A DNA stretch of 64,000 bases, from assembly GCA_963833835.1 (NCBI GenBank), contig CAWHZI010000008.1, positions 1 to 64,000 of the forward strand, in the 5' to 3' direction. Shown here piece after piece: positions 8,159 through 15,836 of this stretch (position 1 is its first letter; each line of letters starts with the position of its first letter). This stretch comes from Bog-532 sp963833835. Lineage in GTDB: Bacteria; Actinomycetota; Actinomycetes; Streptosporangiales; Streptosporangiaceae. The notes below the pieces were generated by a model. It did not search any database. It was not told the origin of the DNA and saw nothing but the letters and a program-made list of their open reading frames with translations. Position numbers and translations under genes: made by a program.

Positions 8159-9718
8159 TTGGGCGTGCGACCGACAGCAGCGGGCCCCGGCGATGCCAGC
8201 GTGCTGGCCCGCAGCTTCGAACGGGCTGACCAGCGGTACGGTCCGGTTCCCATCTGGTGGTGGAGCGGCGGACGGCTGGAGCAGGCACGCCTGCGCTGGC
8301 AGATGGAGCAGCTCTGCGCCCAGGGCGTGACCCAGGCCGTGGTGATGTGCCTGGCCCCGCGTGGTCCGCTCTACGGGTCGCTGGCCGATGACCCGCCGTT
8401 CCTCAGCGACGCCTGGTGGGAGATCTTCCTGGCCGCGTGCGCCGACGCGCACCGCCTTGGTTTTCACTTCTGGCTCTACGACCAGTTCGGCTTCTCCGGG
8501 GCCAATTTCCAGGGCCAGCTGACCGCGGCCCACCCGGAATGGACCGGCCGGGAACTGGTGCGAACGGAGCCCGGCGTCTTCCACACCGAGTCGCGGGGCT
8601 TCGACTACTACAACGCCGAGGCGTGCCAGGCTCTGATCGAAACGGTGCTCGGAGAGTTCCGGCGCCGGGCCGGGGAGTGGTTCGGCTCGGTGATCACCGG
8701 GCTGTTCCAGGACGAGCTGCCGCAGCTGCCGTCCTGGGGCCCGGGCTTCGCCGCATCCTTCGCCGGGCGGTACGGGTACGACCTGACCGACCGGCTCCCG
8801 CTGCTGTGGGACGGGGACGACGACGAGGCCCGCCGGGTCCGCCGCGACTATCACGCTCACCGCGCCGAGCTGGCCGGCCGGGCGTTCTTCGCGCAGTACG
8901 CGGCCTGGGCCGATGACGCCGGCCTGATCGCCGGGTTCGATCAGCAGTCGCCCGCGCGCGAAGGCGATCCGGCGGGAAGTGTCGAGCTCTACGGCGATTA
9001 CCTGGCCACCCACCGGCGGTTCACGGCTCCCGGGAGCGACCACTGGGGTGATCCCAAGCTGCACAGTTCGCTGGCTCATGCCGGCGGCCACCCGCGGACC
9101 TGGATCGAGGCGTTTCACTCCTCGGGCTGGGGCGGCACCCTGGAGGAGACCTACGACTGGCTGGGCCCGTTCCTGCGCCGGGGCGCCACCCTGTACGACC
9201 CGCACGCCGTCTACTACTCGACGGCCGGCGGCTGGTGGGAATGGGCGCCCCCGTCCACCTGCTGGCGCCAGCCCTACTGGCCTGATTACCACGTGTTTTC
9301 CAGCGCCGTGACCAGGCTGTGCGCCCTGCTGAGCACGGGCCAGCTGATCGCCGACACGATCCTGCTGTACCCGACGCAGACCGCGCAGGCCGACGTCACG
9401 CTGGCCGGGCCGCGGCCGGCCGCGCGGGCCGCGTCCGGCATCTACAACCAGCTCAACGGCTCGACCGCCTGGTTCGACGAACGGCCCGGCATCCTGGACC
9501 GGGCCGGGGCCGACTACGAGATCTTCGACGAGCCGACCCTGGCCGCTGGCCGGGCCGATGGGGACGCCTGGCAGGTCGCCGGGGGGACGTTCCGCAACAT
9601 CGTCCTGCCCGGAGTCACCGTGCTGGACGGCCAACTGGCCGGCGCTGGCCGAGTTCGCCCGGGACGGCGGCACGGTGGTGGCGGTCGAGATGGTCCCGCA
9701 GCTGTTCACCGGCTCTGA
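8159..9718 (+). CDS. GH106-like alpha-L-rhamnosidase, N-terminal part (frameshifted gene)
   Basis: The frame carries the N-terminal catalytic-barrel region of large GH106-type glycosidases: PIWWWSGGRLEQARLRWQME, FWLYDQFGFSGANFQG and an acidic FQDELPQLPSW motif. Near 9635-9640 the reading frame shifts: similarity continues in the frame reaching 12071, while this frame ends in unrelated residues at 9718. One extra G in ctggccggcgctggcc explains it. TTG at 8159 is chosen because GGAGGTGA precedes it with seven bases after GGAGG and because upstream starts would lie across the promoter. It would release L-rhamnose from plant or microbial glycosides. No signal peptide is seen. Confidence 0.7.
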   Translation: MGVRPTAAGPGDASVLARSFERADQRYGPVPIWWWSGGRLEQARLRWQMEQLCAQGVTQAVVMCLAPRGPLYGSLADDPPFLSDAWWEIFLAACADAHRLGFHFWLYDQFGFSGANFQGQLTAAHPEWTGRELVRTEPGVFHTESRGFDYYNAEACQALIETVLGEFRRRAGEWFGSVITGLFQDELPQLPSWGPGFAASFAGRYGYDLTDRLPLLWDGDDDEARRVRRDYHAHRAELAGRAFFAQYAAWADDAGLIAGFDQQSPAREGDPAGSVELYGDYLATHRRFTAPGSDHWGDPKLHSSLAHAGGHPRTWIEAFHSSGWGGTLEETYDWLGPFLRRGATLYDPHAVYYSTAGGWWEWAPPSTCWRQPYWPDYHVFSSAVTRLCALLSTGQLIADTILLYPTQTAQADVTLAGPRPAARAASGIYNQLNGSTAWFDERPGILDRAGADYEIFDEPTLAAGRADGDAWQVAGGTFRNIVLPGVTVLDGQLAGAGRVRPGRRHGGGGRDGPAAVHRL

Positions 9719-12071
9719 CCAGGACGGCGGGGCGGCCTTCACCGAGGCGGTGGAGCGCGGGCTGATTACCACGGCCGGCTCGGCGTCCGGTGTCGTGTCC
9801 CAGCTCCGGCGCGGGCCGGTCGCGGCCCAGGCCGACGTCCCCTACATGCTGCGCCGCCACGGTGACTCGCTTGTGCTGCTCCTGGTCGCGCACGACGGTC
9901 AGACCGGGACCACGGTCCCGCTGGTCCCGGGCCACAGCCACGAAGACCGGATCGCAGGCCGGTTCACCTGGCGCGGCTACTGGCAGGGCCGGGCCAACGA
10001 GGGATACCAGTTCGTCCCGGTCGGGGACCGGGTCGCGCACGTGACCGTCACCGGGGCGCCCGGCGCGCGGGCCCAGCGCTGGGATCCCCGCACCGGAGCC
10101 CGGACCGACGTGCCTACCCGCGAGCGCTCCGGTGGCGCGCTCGACCTGGACGTGCCGTTCGAGGACGGCCCGATCTCGGTCGTCGTCCTGTCGCCTGGGT
10201 TGCCGCCGGCGACCCGGGCGGCCCGGGGTGACCTGGTGTCTCGCACCGAGCTCGACGGCTACTGGGAGATCGAGGCCCACTCGACGCTGGACAACCAGTG
10301 GGGCGACCTCGGCGACGCGAGGGTCACCGGCACGCTGCCCATCGAGGTCTGGAACCTGGAGCACGCCGAGGGGCCGGCCACAGGACCGGCCGAGGCGGCC
10401 GAACCGCCTCCGCAACAGGACTGGCATCCGGCACTGGCCACCTTCGGCCCGTACGTGCAGGTCCGGGACCCGCAGGCGTCCTGTGACGGGCCGTCGGGTC
10501 CTGGCGCGCCCGGCTGGCGGGACGGCGAGTTCTCCTTGTCCCGTGGCATCAGAAAGGACCCGATCCACTTCGACAACCTGGGGCCCAAGGGCTCAGTACC
10601 CGAAGAGTTCCTGCTCTGGCCGGACGTGGGCGCGGGGGAGTGGGTCGCGGTCCGGACCGTGCTCGACCTGCCCGCGGGCGATGAGCGGACCCTGGTGGTC
10701 GGGGCCGACGCCGAACGCCGCGTGTTCCTCGACGGCCAGCCCGTCCCGGTCACCGGGGCCGGCTACTGGACCGAATCCCCGGTACGCGGCGGCCCGGGCC
10801 CGGTCGAGACCGAAATCTGGCTCGCCCGCCCGGCCGGCGACTCCCAGCCGTCCGGCGGCCCACCGGAGCCCGCCACGCTGCGCGCCTCGTTCGCCGTGGT
10901 GACCGACCCGGCGCGGTACCGGCGCCCGGAGTGGCTACAGCCGGCCGACGGCACCCGAGCGTCCACGACCGTGCGCTTCACCAAGACCTTCCGGCTCGAC
11001 GCGGTCCCGCCGCAGGCTCAGGTCCAGGTGGCCACCGAAGGGCCGTGCACCCTCTCGGTCAACGGCCAGGTGGTGGGCCGCCAGGGTGCATTCGAGCCGT
11101 ACGCCAAGCGGCGCAAGCCCTCGGTCCAGCCCTACAACCTCACCGGAACTCTGAACCCAGGGCGCAACGAGCTGACCCTGGAGATCCAGGACCTCGGCCG
11201 GCCGGTCGCCGCGCTGGTCGACTCGGTCGCGGCCAGCGACGGCGGCCTGGGCCTGCTGACCGACGGGACCTGGGACGCGACCCGGGACGGCACGACGGTA
11301 CCCGCCCGGCTGCGGCGTGAGCAATGGTCCGACCCGCGGTGGGTCTGCCTGCGGGCCCGGCCCCACCCGCTGCCGCGGTCGGCCTGGCTGAACCGGGACG
11401 CGGCCAGTGACGGCGTGGTCCTCGACCTGGTGCCCAGCGCCAGTGCCGATCCGCTGGCGGGTCCCCGGGCCGAGTGGCTGCGGTTCACCGCCCCCATCGG
11501 TGCGGTCAGCCTGCGGGTGCCGACCGAGGTGCCGTTCACCGCGGTCGTCGGCGGGCGGCCGGTCGTGCCTGCCCACGGCGTAGTCGAGCTGGACAAGCCG
11601 CTGGCCGCGGGCACCGTGGTGGACCTGAAGTTCGACGCGGCCAGCGGGCACCGCGGTGGCGGCCTGCTGAGCGGCCCGATCCAGGCCCGGACCGTGAGCG
11701 CGCCCGGTGAGCTGCTTGAGTGGGCGGGGCTCGGGCTGGGATCGTTCGGCGGCCTGGTGAGCTACCGCCGGACCGTCCAGGTCGACCAGCCTGGGCCCGG
11801 TGATTCCGTCCTGATCGATCTGGGTGACGTCCGCGGCAGTGCCGAGGTCGTGGTCAACCAGACCCCCGCCGCGACATTGGCCTGGAGCCCTTACCGAGCC
11901 GATATCACTGCCTACCTGCGACCGGGAGCCAATGATGTCGAGATTATTGTCCGCGGCACGCTGGCGGGATACCTGGGCAGCGCGTCGCCGACCCCGGCCG
12001 TGACCAAGGGGCAGGACCGTCATGGCCTCTTTGGTCCGGTCGCTATGCTGTTGCACCATTCGCACCCTTGA
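9558..12071 (+). CDS. GH106-like alpha-L-rhamnosidase, C-terminal part (frameshifted gene)
   Basis: Continuation of the preceding rhamnosidase; genuine family sequence begins near 9640 with LAEFARDGGTVVAVEMV. It contains the rest of the catalytic region and beta-sandwich sugar-binding modules (SVNGQVVGRQGAFEPY; EVVVNQTPAATLAWSPYRAD) ending LHHSHP. With the first part the intact enzyme would have about 1300 residues, a plausible GH106 length. The ATG at 9558 is only the first start in this frame and is unlikely to be used naturally. Whether the frameshift is real or a base-calling error cannot be decided here. Confidence 0.7.
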   Translation: MGTPGRSPGGRSATSSCPESPCWTANWPALAEFARDGGTVVAVEMVPQLFTGSDQDGGAAFTEAVERGLITTAGSASGVVSQLRRGPVAAQADVPYMLRRHGDSLVLLLVAHDGQTGTTVPLVPGHSHEDRIAGRFTWRGYWQGRANEGYQFVPVGDRVAHVTVTGAPGARAQRWDPRTGARTDVPTRERSGGALDLDVPFEDGPISVVVLSPGLPPATRAARGDLVSRTELDGYWEIEAHSTLDNQWGDLGDARVTGTLPIEVWNLEHAEGPATGPAEAAEPPPQQDWHPALATFGPYVQVRDPQASCDGPSGPGAPGWRDGEFSLSRGIRKDPIHFDNLGPKGSVPEEFLLWPDVGAGEWVAVRTVLDLPAGDERTLVVGADAERRVFLDGQPVPVTGAGYWTESPVRGGPGPVETEIWLARPAGDSQPSGGPPEPATLRASFAVVTDPARYRRPEWLQPADGTRASTTVRFTKTFRLDAVPPQAQVQVATEGPCTLSVNGQVVGRQGAFEPYAKRRKPSVQPYNLTGTLNPGRNELTLEIQDLGRPVAALVDSVAASDGGLGLLTDGTWDATRDGTTVPARLRREQWSDPRWVCLRARPHPLPRSAWLNRDAASDGVVLDLVPSASADPLAGPRAEWLRFTAPIGAVSLRVPTEVPFTAVVGGRPVVPAHGVVELDKPLAAGTVVDLKFDAASGHRGGGLLSGPIQARTVSAPGELLEWAGLGLGSFGGLVSYRRTVQVDQPGPGDSVLIDLGDVRGSAEVVVNQTPAATLAWSPYRADITAYLRPGANDVEIIVRGTLAGYLGSASPTPAVTKGQDRHGLFGPVAMLLHHSHP

Positions 12072-12277
12072 CACCAAACCTGGGGATGTGGTTCGATCAT
12101 TAAAACGATTCATAAAAATCCCATAAATATCGTCTAGGCGCGCCGGGCGCACTGCTTTAATGCACGGCCGTGCCTATCATCAACCATGCTCTCAGCGCCA
12201 TTCATCGATGTTATTCGATGCTGGCAAAATGCTGCCATAAATAATAGGCAGTATCCCTTGAAGGCTCAATTCCTGCA
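12072..12277 (+). promoter_or_regulatory. AT-rich regulatory gap with operator before the ABC importer
   Basis: TTGACA (12068-12073) overlaps the rhamnosidase stop. The 13-mer taaaacgattcat at 12101-12113 repeats the operator-like site at 8089-8101. A perfect 12-bp palindrome gcacggccgtgc lies at 12162-12173, and tggca/tgcca arms lie at 12222-12237. The gap is markedly richer in A and T than the flanking genes. A second repressor-controlled promoter for the transport genes is inferred; the -10 box is not clear. Confidence 0.5.
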
Positions 12278-13381
12278 GTGCGGGAAAGCCCGCAAACCGA
12301 CCGCGGCGACCATGTTTCGCGGCTGACAGTACGGGTGGTTCGTTTGGTCCACGGACAATGGAGGAGCGGTTCCAGGCCGACTGTCGTGGCGGCGGCGGCC
12401 GGGAGTCCGGCCGCTGGCGGGCTCGCCACCGAGCCCGCCGCCGGGGCGGTCACCGCGCCCGGTGGCGCCCGGTCCGGCCAGAGCGGTCAGCGCGGTAAAC
12501 GCGGCCGGCCGCGCTGGCGCAGCGCGCTCTCCCGGCAGGCGATCGCCATCTTTTTGCTGCCGAGCCTGCTGCTCATCGGGCTGTTCAGTTACTACCCGGC
12601 CGTCCGGAGCCTGGTCGGCGGGTTCTACATCTGGAACGGCTTCTCGGCACCCCGGTACGACGGCTTCGGCCAGTTCTCGCAGTACTTCCACTCGTCCACG
12701 TTCGGGGCCGAGGCGCGCAACCTGGTGCTGCTGGTCATCGGCAGCATCGCCATCACGCTGGTCTCGCAGTTCGTGGCGGCCGAGGTCGTGGCCCACCTGC
12801 CCGGCCGGGCGGGCACCATCGCCAAGTACCTGCTGGTGCTGCCCGTGGTGCTGCCGCCCATCTTGCTCATCGACGTCTGGGCCTACCTGCTGAACCCGTC
12901 CAACGGCCTGATCAACCGCATTCTGGGCGAGCTGCACCTGCCGCAACCGGGCTGGCTGACCGACTCCCACCTGGCCCTGGTTTCCATCCTGCTGATCGGG
13001 TTCCCGTGGATCTCCAACCTCGGCTTCCTGATCTTCCTCGGCGGTGTCCAGCACCTACCGCGGGAGATCATCGAGGCCAGCCGGGTCGACGGGGTCGGCC
13101 GGCTCCGCCGTGTCTTCGCCATCGACATACCCCTGCTGATGCCGCAGTTCCGGATCGTCACGATCCTGGCCGGTGTCTACAGCGTGCAGAACTTCATTCC
13201 TATTCTGCTGCTCACCAACGGCGGCCCCGGCAACGCCACCTTTGTGCCCGGCCTGGATATGTATCAGTCGGCCTTCCAGAACAGCGAATACGGCTACGGA
13301 ATGGCCATCGGGACCGTGCTCTTCATCGCGATGCTCATCTTCACCATCATCGTCATGCGCACCTTGCGACCGCGAACCTGA
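12278..13381 (+). CDS. Sugar ABC transporter permease (MalF/UgpA type)
   Basis: 367 residues from a GTG at 12278. After a poorly conserved basic/proline-rich N-terminus of about 85 residues, six membrane helices follow, with the permease loop EIIEASRVDGVGRLRRVFAI that contacts the ATPase. It forms a CUT1-type importer with the next two genes. The true start may be further in, since no strong ribosome site precedes 12278. No ATPase gene is present in the locus; actinomycete sugar importers often share a common MsmK-type ATPase. Confidence 0.85.
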   Translation: MRESPQTDRGDHVSRLTVRVVRLVHGQWRSGSRPTVVAAAAGSPAAGGLATEPAAGAVTAPGGARSGQSGQRGKRGRPRWRSALSRQAIAIFLLPSLLLIGLFSYYPAVRSLVGGFYIWNGFSAPRYDGFGQFSQYFHSSTFGAEARNLVLLVIGSIAITLVSQFVAAEVVAHLPGRAGTIAKYLLVLPVVLPPILLIDVWAYLLNPSNGLINRILGELHLPQPGWLTDSHLALVSILLIGFPWISNLGFLIFLGGVQHLPREIIEASRVDGVGRLRRVFAIDIPLLMPQFRIVTILAGVYSVQNFIPILLLTNGGPGNATFVPGLDMYQSAFQNSEYGYGMAIGTVLFIAMLIFTIIVMRTLRPRT

Positions 13382-13421
13382 ATCATCGGCTTTAACGAGC
13401 AGAAAGTAGGCGAAGGAGCCT

Positions 13422-14924
13422 ATGAAAATCACGCGCAAGATATTCGCGCTGCCCGCCATCACCGCCGCCGTTCTCGTCGCCGCCGCGTGCAGTGGCAGTA
13501 GCGGTAGTGGTAATTCCGGGTCCAGCGTCCAAATCCGGGCCATCCTGCCCCCCAACACCGGGCCCATCAGCTCACCGCAAAATGCCAGCCTGCAGAAATT
13601 CACGCAGGAATACGAGTCGAAACACCCGAACGTCAGCGTCGAATGGCAGCCGAATCCCACCTCGGCCATTGTCACAGCCAACGCGACGCTGGTCTCCCAG
13701 GCGTCCGGCGGTGACGCCCCGGACATCGTCTGGCAGCAGTACAACCCGCTGCTGTCGGGCTCCATCCCCGCGGGCATCCTGCAGAATTTGAAGCCTTACC
13801 TGGAGAAGCCGAACCCCTACGTGTCTGGCAACACCCAGTGGCTCGACCTGTTCACCAAGTCCACGATCCCCTACATGACCTCCCCGAACGGGCAGATGCA
13901 GATCCTGCTCGGGTCGAACGTCGAGACCGCCTTCTTCTACAGCAAGTCAGCCTTCAGCAAGGCCGGCATCAGTGGGCCGCCCGCGACCTGGGCCGACCTG
14001 ATGAGCGACATGGCCAAGCTCAAGCAGTCCGGCACCACCCCGTTCATGTTCGCCGACGGCGGCGTCTGTAATCCGTCCTGGTACGAGCGGCTGGCCAGCA
14101 CGTCGCTGCTGACCCCGGAGCTGAGCAAGTTCGTGGTCGACAAGTCGCAGGTCACCAGCGGCCTCGACGCCGCGGTCGGGATCACCAGGAACATCATCAG
14201 CATGAACAACCCCCGGTACGCCGAGGTCTGGAAGCTGCTCGCCGCGATGGAGCCCTACACGATCAAGGGCGGCAGCAGCTACGACGCCTGCTCCACCCCG
14301 AGCACGGTCAGCCCGCCGCTGTCCCCGCAGTCGCTCCTGGTCCAGGGCAAGGTGGCCATGCTCTGGGGCGGCAGCTGGTTCATCCCGCAGCTCGACTCGG
14401 CCGGCTACAGCGGCAAGTTCGGCCTGTTCGCCGAGCCGCCGATCACCAAGGCGACCACCCCCTACGCCACCGGCGTCGACACCAAGGGCGTCATCGGCGG
14501 CCCCAACGGTGACGGCCAGTGGTCGATCACCTCGGAAAAGGCCGACCACAGCATGACCCCGGCCAAGACCAAGACGGTCATGGACTTCATGGCCTGGCTG
14601 TTCACTCCCCAGCACATCGGGCCCGAGGTCAAGGACTGGGGTCAGGGCGGATCCGACATCCCGACCGTGATCGGCGCGTCGGTGCCGAACGTCCCGGGTC
14701 TGGCCTCCCTGGTCCCGGCCAAGGCCCCGGCCATCGTGGTCGACATCGCCCTGGACGACGTGCTCTCCACCAACACCACCAACACCGGCCTGCGCTTCCT
14801 GTCCTCCTATCTGTCCGGCGGCATGAGCTACTCATCGTTCGCCTCGCAGTGGGATCAGAACCTGCAGGCTGGGGCCCAGGCTTACGCCAAGCAGAACAAC
14901 ATCAACCTGGACAAGTACAAGTGA
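13422..14924 (+). CDS. Extracellular sugar-binding lipoprotein of the ABC importer
   Basis: 500 residues. A lipoprotein signal peptide (MKITRKIFALPAITAAVLVAAAC) has its lipobox cysteine at residue 23, followed by a Ser/Gly linker and a family-1 solute-binding fold (DAPDIVWQQYNPL; MLWGGSWFIPQL). It would be anchored outside the membrane and deliver the oligosaccharide to the permeases. A GAAGGAG site precedes the ATG. The stop overlaps the next gene by four bases. By context the ligand is probably a rhamnose-containing sugar; this is inference. Confidence 0.9.
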   Translation: MKITRKIFALPAITAAVLVAAACSGSSGSGNSGSSVQIRAILPPNTGPISSPQNASLQKFTQEYESKHPNVSVEWQPNPTSAIVTANATLVSQASGGDAPDIVWQQYNPLLSGSIPAGILQNLKPYLEKPNPYVSGNTQWLDLFTKSTIPYMTSPNGQMQILLGSNVETAFFYSKSAFSKAGISGPPATWADLMSDMAKLKQSGTTPFMFADGGVCNPSWYERLASTSLLTPELSKFVVDKSQVTSGLDAAVGITRNIISMNNPRYAEVWKLLAAMEPYTIKGGSSYDACSTPSTVSPPLSPQSLLVQGKVAMLWGGSWFIPQLDSAGYSGKFGLFAEPPITKATTPYATGVDTKGVIGGPNGDGQWSITSEKADHSMTPAKTKTVMDFMAWLFTPQHIGPEVKDWGQGGSDIPTVIGASVPNVPGLASLVPAKAPAIVVDIALDDVLSTNTTNTGLRFLSSYLSGGMSYSSFASQWDQNLQAGAQAYAKQNNINLDKYK

Positions 14925-15790
14925 CCTCATCCGTCATGACCGCACTGGCCGCACCGCGCCGCCGCAGGCACACGCTGAGATGGGTCACCCTCGTCAGCGG
15001 CGCGGTGCTGGTCGTGCTGACCTACTTCCCGATCGTGTTCGTCCTGTCGAACTCGCTGAAGAGCGGGGCGAACATCTCCAGCAATGGCGTGTTCGCCCTG
15101 TTCACCGAGTTCGACCTGCACAACTACGTGCAGGCCTGGTCCGGCATCGACATCTCGCTGCTGAACACCTTGATCGTGGCCGCAGCGGCGATCGTGATCG
15201 GCGTGGCCGCTGCGGTCCTGGGTGCCTACGCCTTCGCTCAGGTCCACTTCCGGGGCAAGTCGGTGGTGTTCCTGGCCTACCTCGGGCTGCTGATGATCCC
15301 GTGGACGCTGACCATCATCCCGTTGTTCCTGCTGATGAAGACGTTCGGCTTCTACAACGGCTGGTGGGCGCTGATCCTGCCCTACGCGGCCAGCGCCCAG
15401 CCGCTGCTGGTGCTGCTGTTCCGCGGGTTCTTCGAGCAGATCCCCGACGAGCTGCTGCAGAGCGCCCGGCTGGACGGGGCCCGGGAGTGGCAGGTGCTAC
15501 TGCGGGTGGTCGCCCCGCTGACCCGGCCGATCATCCTCACCGGCGCGATCTTGATGACGATCAACATCTGGGGCGATTACCTGTGGCCGATGATCGTCTT
15601 GCAGGACTACCACAAGTACACGATCTCGGCCGGGCTGCAGGAGTTCGTCAGTGCCCAGGGCATCAGCGGCACCGGCACGGGCGCGGTGTTCGCCGCCTAC
15701 ATGATCACCATGCTGCCGCTGTTCGTGCTGGTCGGCTTCTCCATGCGCTACTTCGTGGCCGGAATCACCGACGGCGCGCTCAAACTCTGA
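14921..15790 (+). CDS. Sugar ABC transporter permease (MalG type)
   Basis: About 289 residues with six membrane helices and the loop ELLQSARLDGAREWQVLLRV that binds the ATPase. The GTG at 14921 overlaps the binding-protein stop (GTGA), suggesting translational coupling; an ATG at 14936 is the alternative. It pairs with the upstream permease. Its C-terminus RYFVAGITDGALKL is typical of MalG-type partners. Confidence 0.88.
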   Translation: MTSSVMTALAAPRRRRHTLRWVTLVSGAVLVVLTYFPIVFVLSNSLKSGANISSNGVFALFTEFDLHNYVQAWSGIDISLLNTLIVAAAAIVIGVAAAVLGAYAFAQVHFRGKSVVFLAYLGLLMIPWTLTIIPLFLLMKTFGFYNGWWALILPYAASAQPLLVLLFRGFFEQIPDELLQSARLDGAREWQVLLRVVAPLTRPIILTGAILMTINIWGDYLWPMIVLQDYHKYTISAGLQEFVSAQGISGTGTGAVFAAYMITMLPLFVLVGFSMRYFVAGITDGALKL

Positions 15791-15836
15791 CCCCACGCCG
15801 GGGCCCGAGCCCCTCCAATCGAAAGGACACCAGCAG

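Noticed and set aside
7925..9772. 615-codon reverse frame opposite the GH106 gene and its promoter
   Set aside because: No domain motifs, composition typical of an antisense shadow, and it runs through the operator region.
10935..12152. 405-codon reverse frame over the rhamnosidase 3' end
   Set aside because: Antisense shadow, covers the importer promoter, no family pattern.
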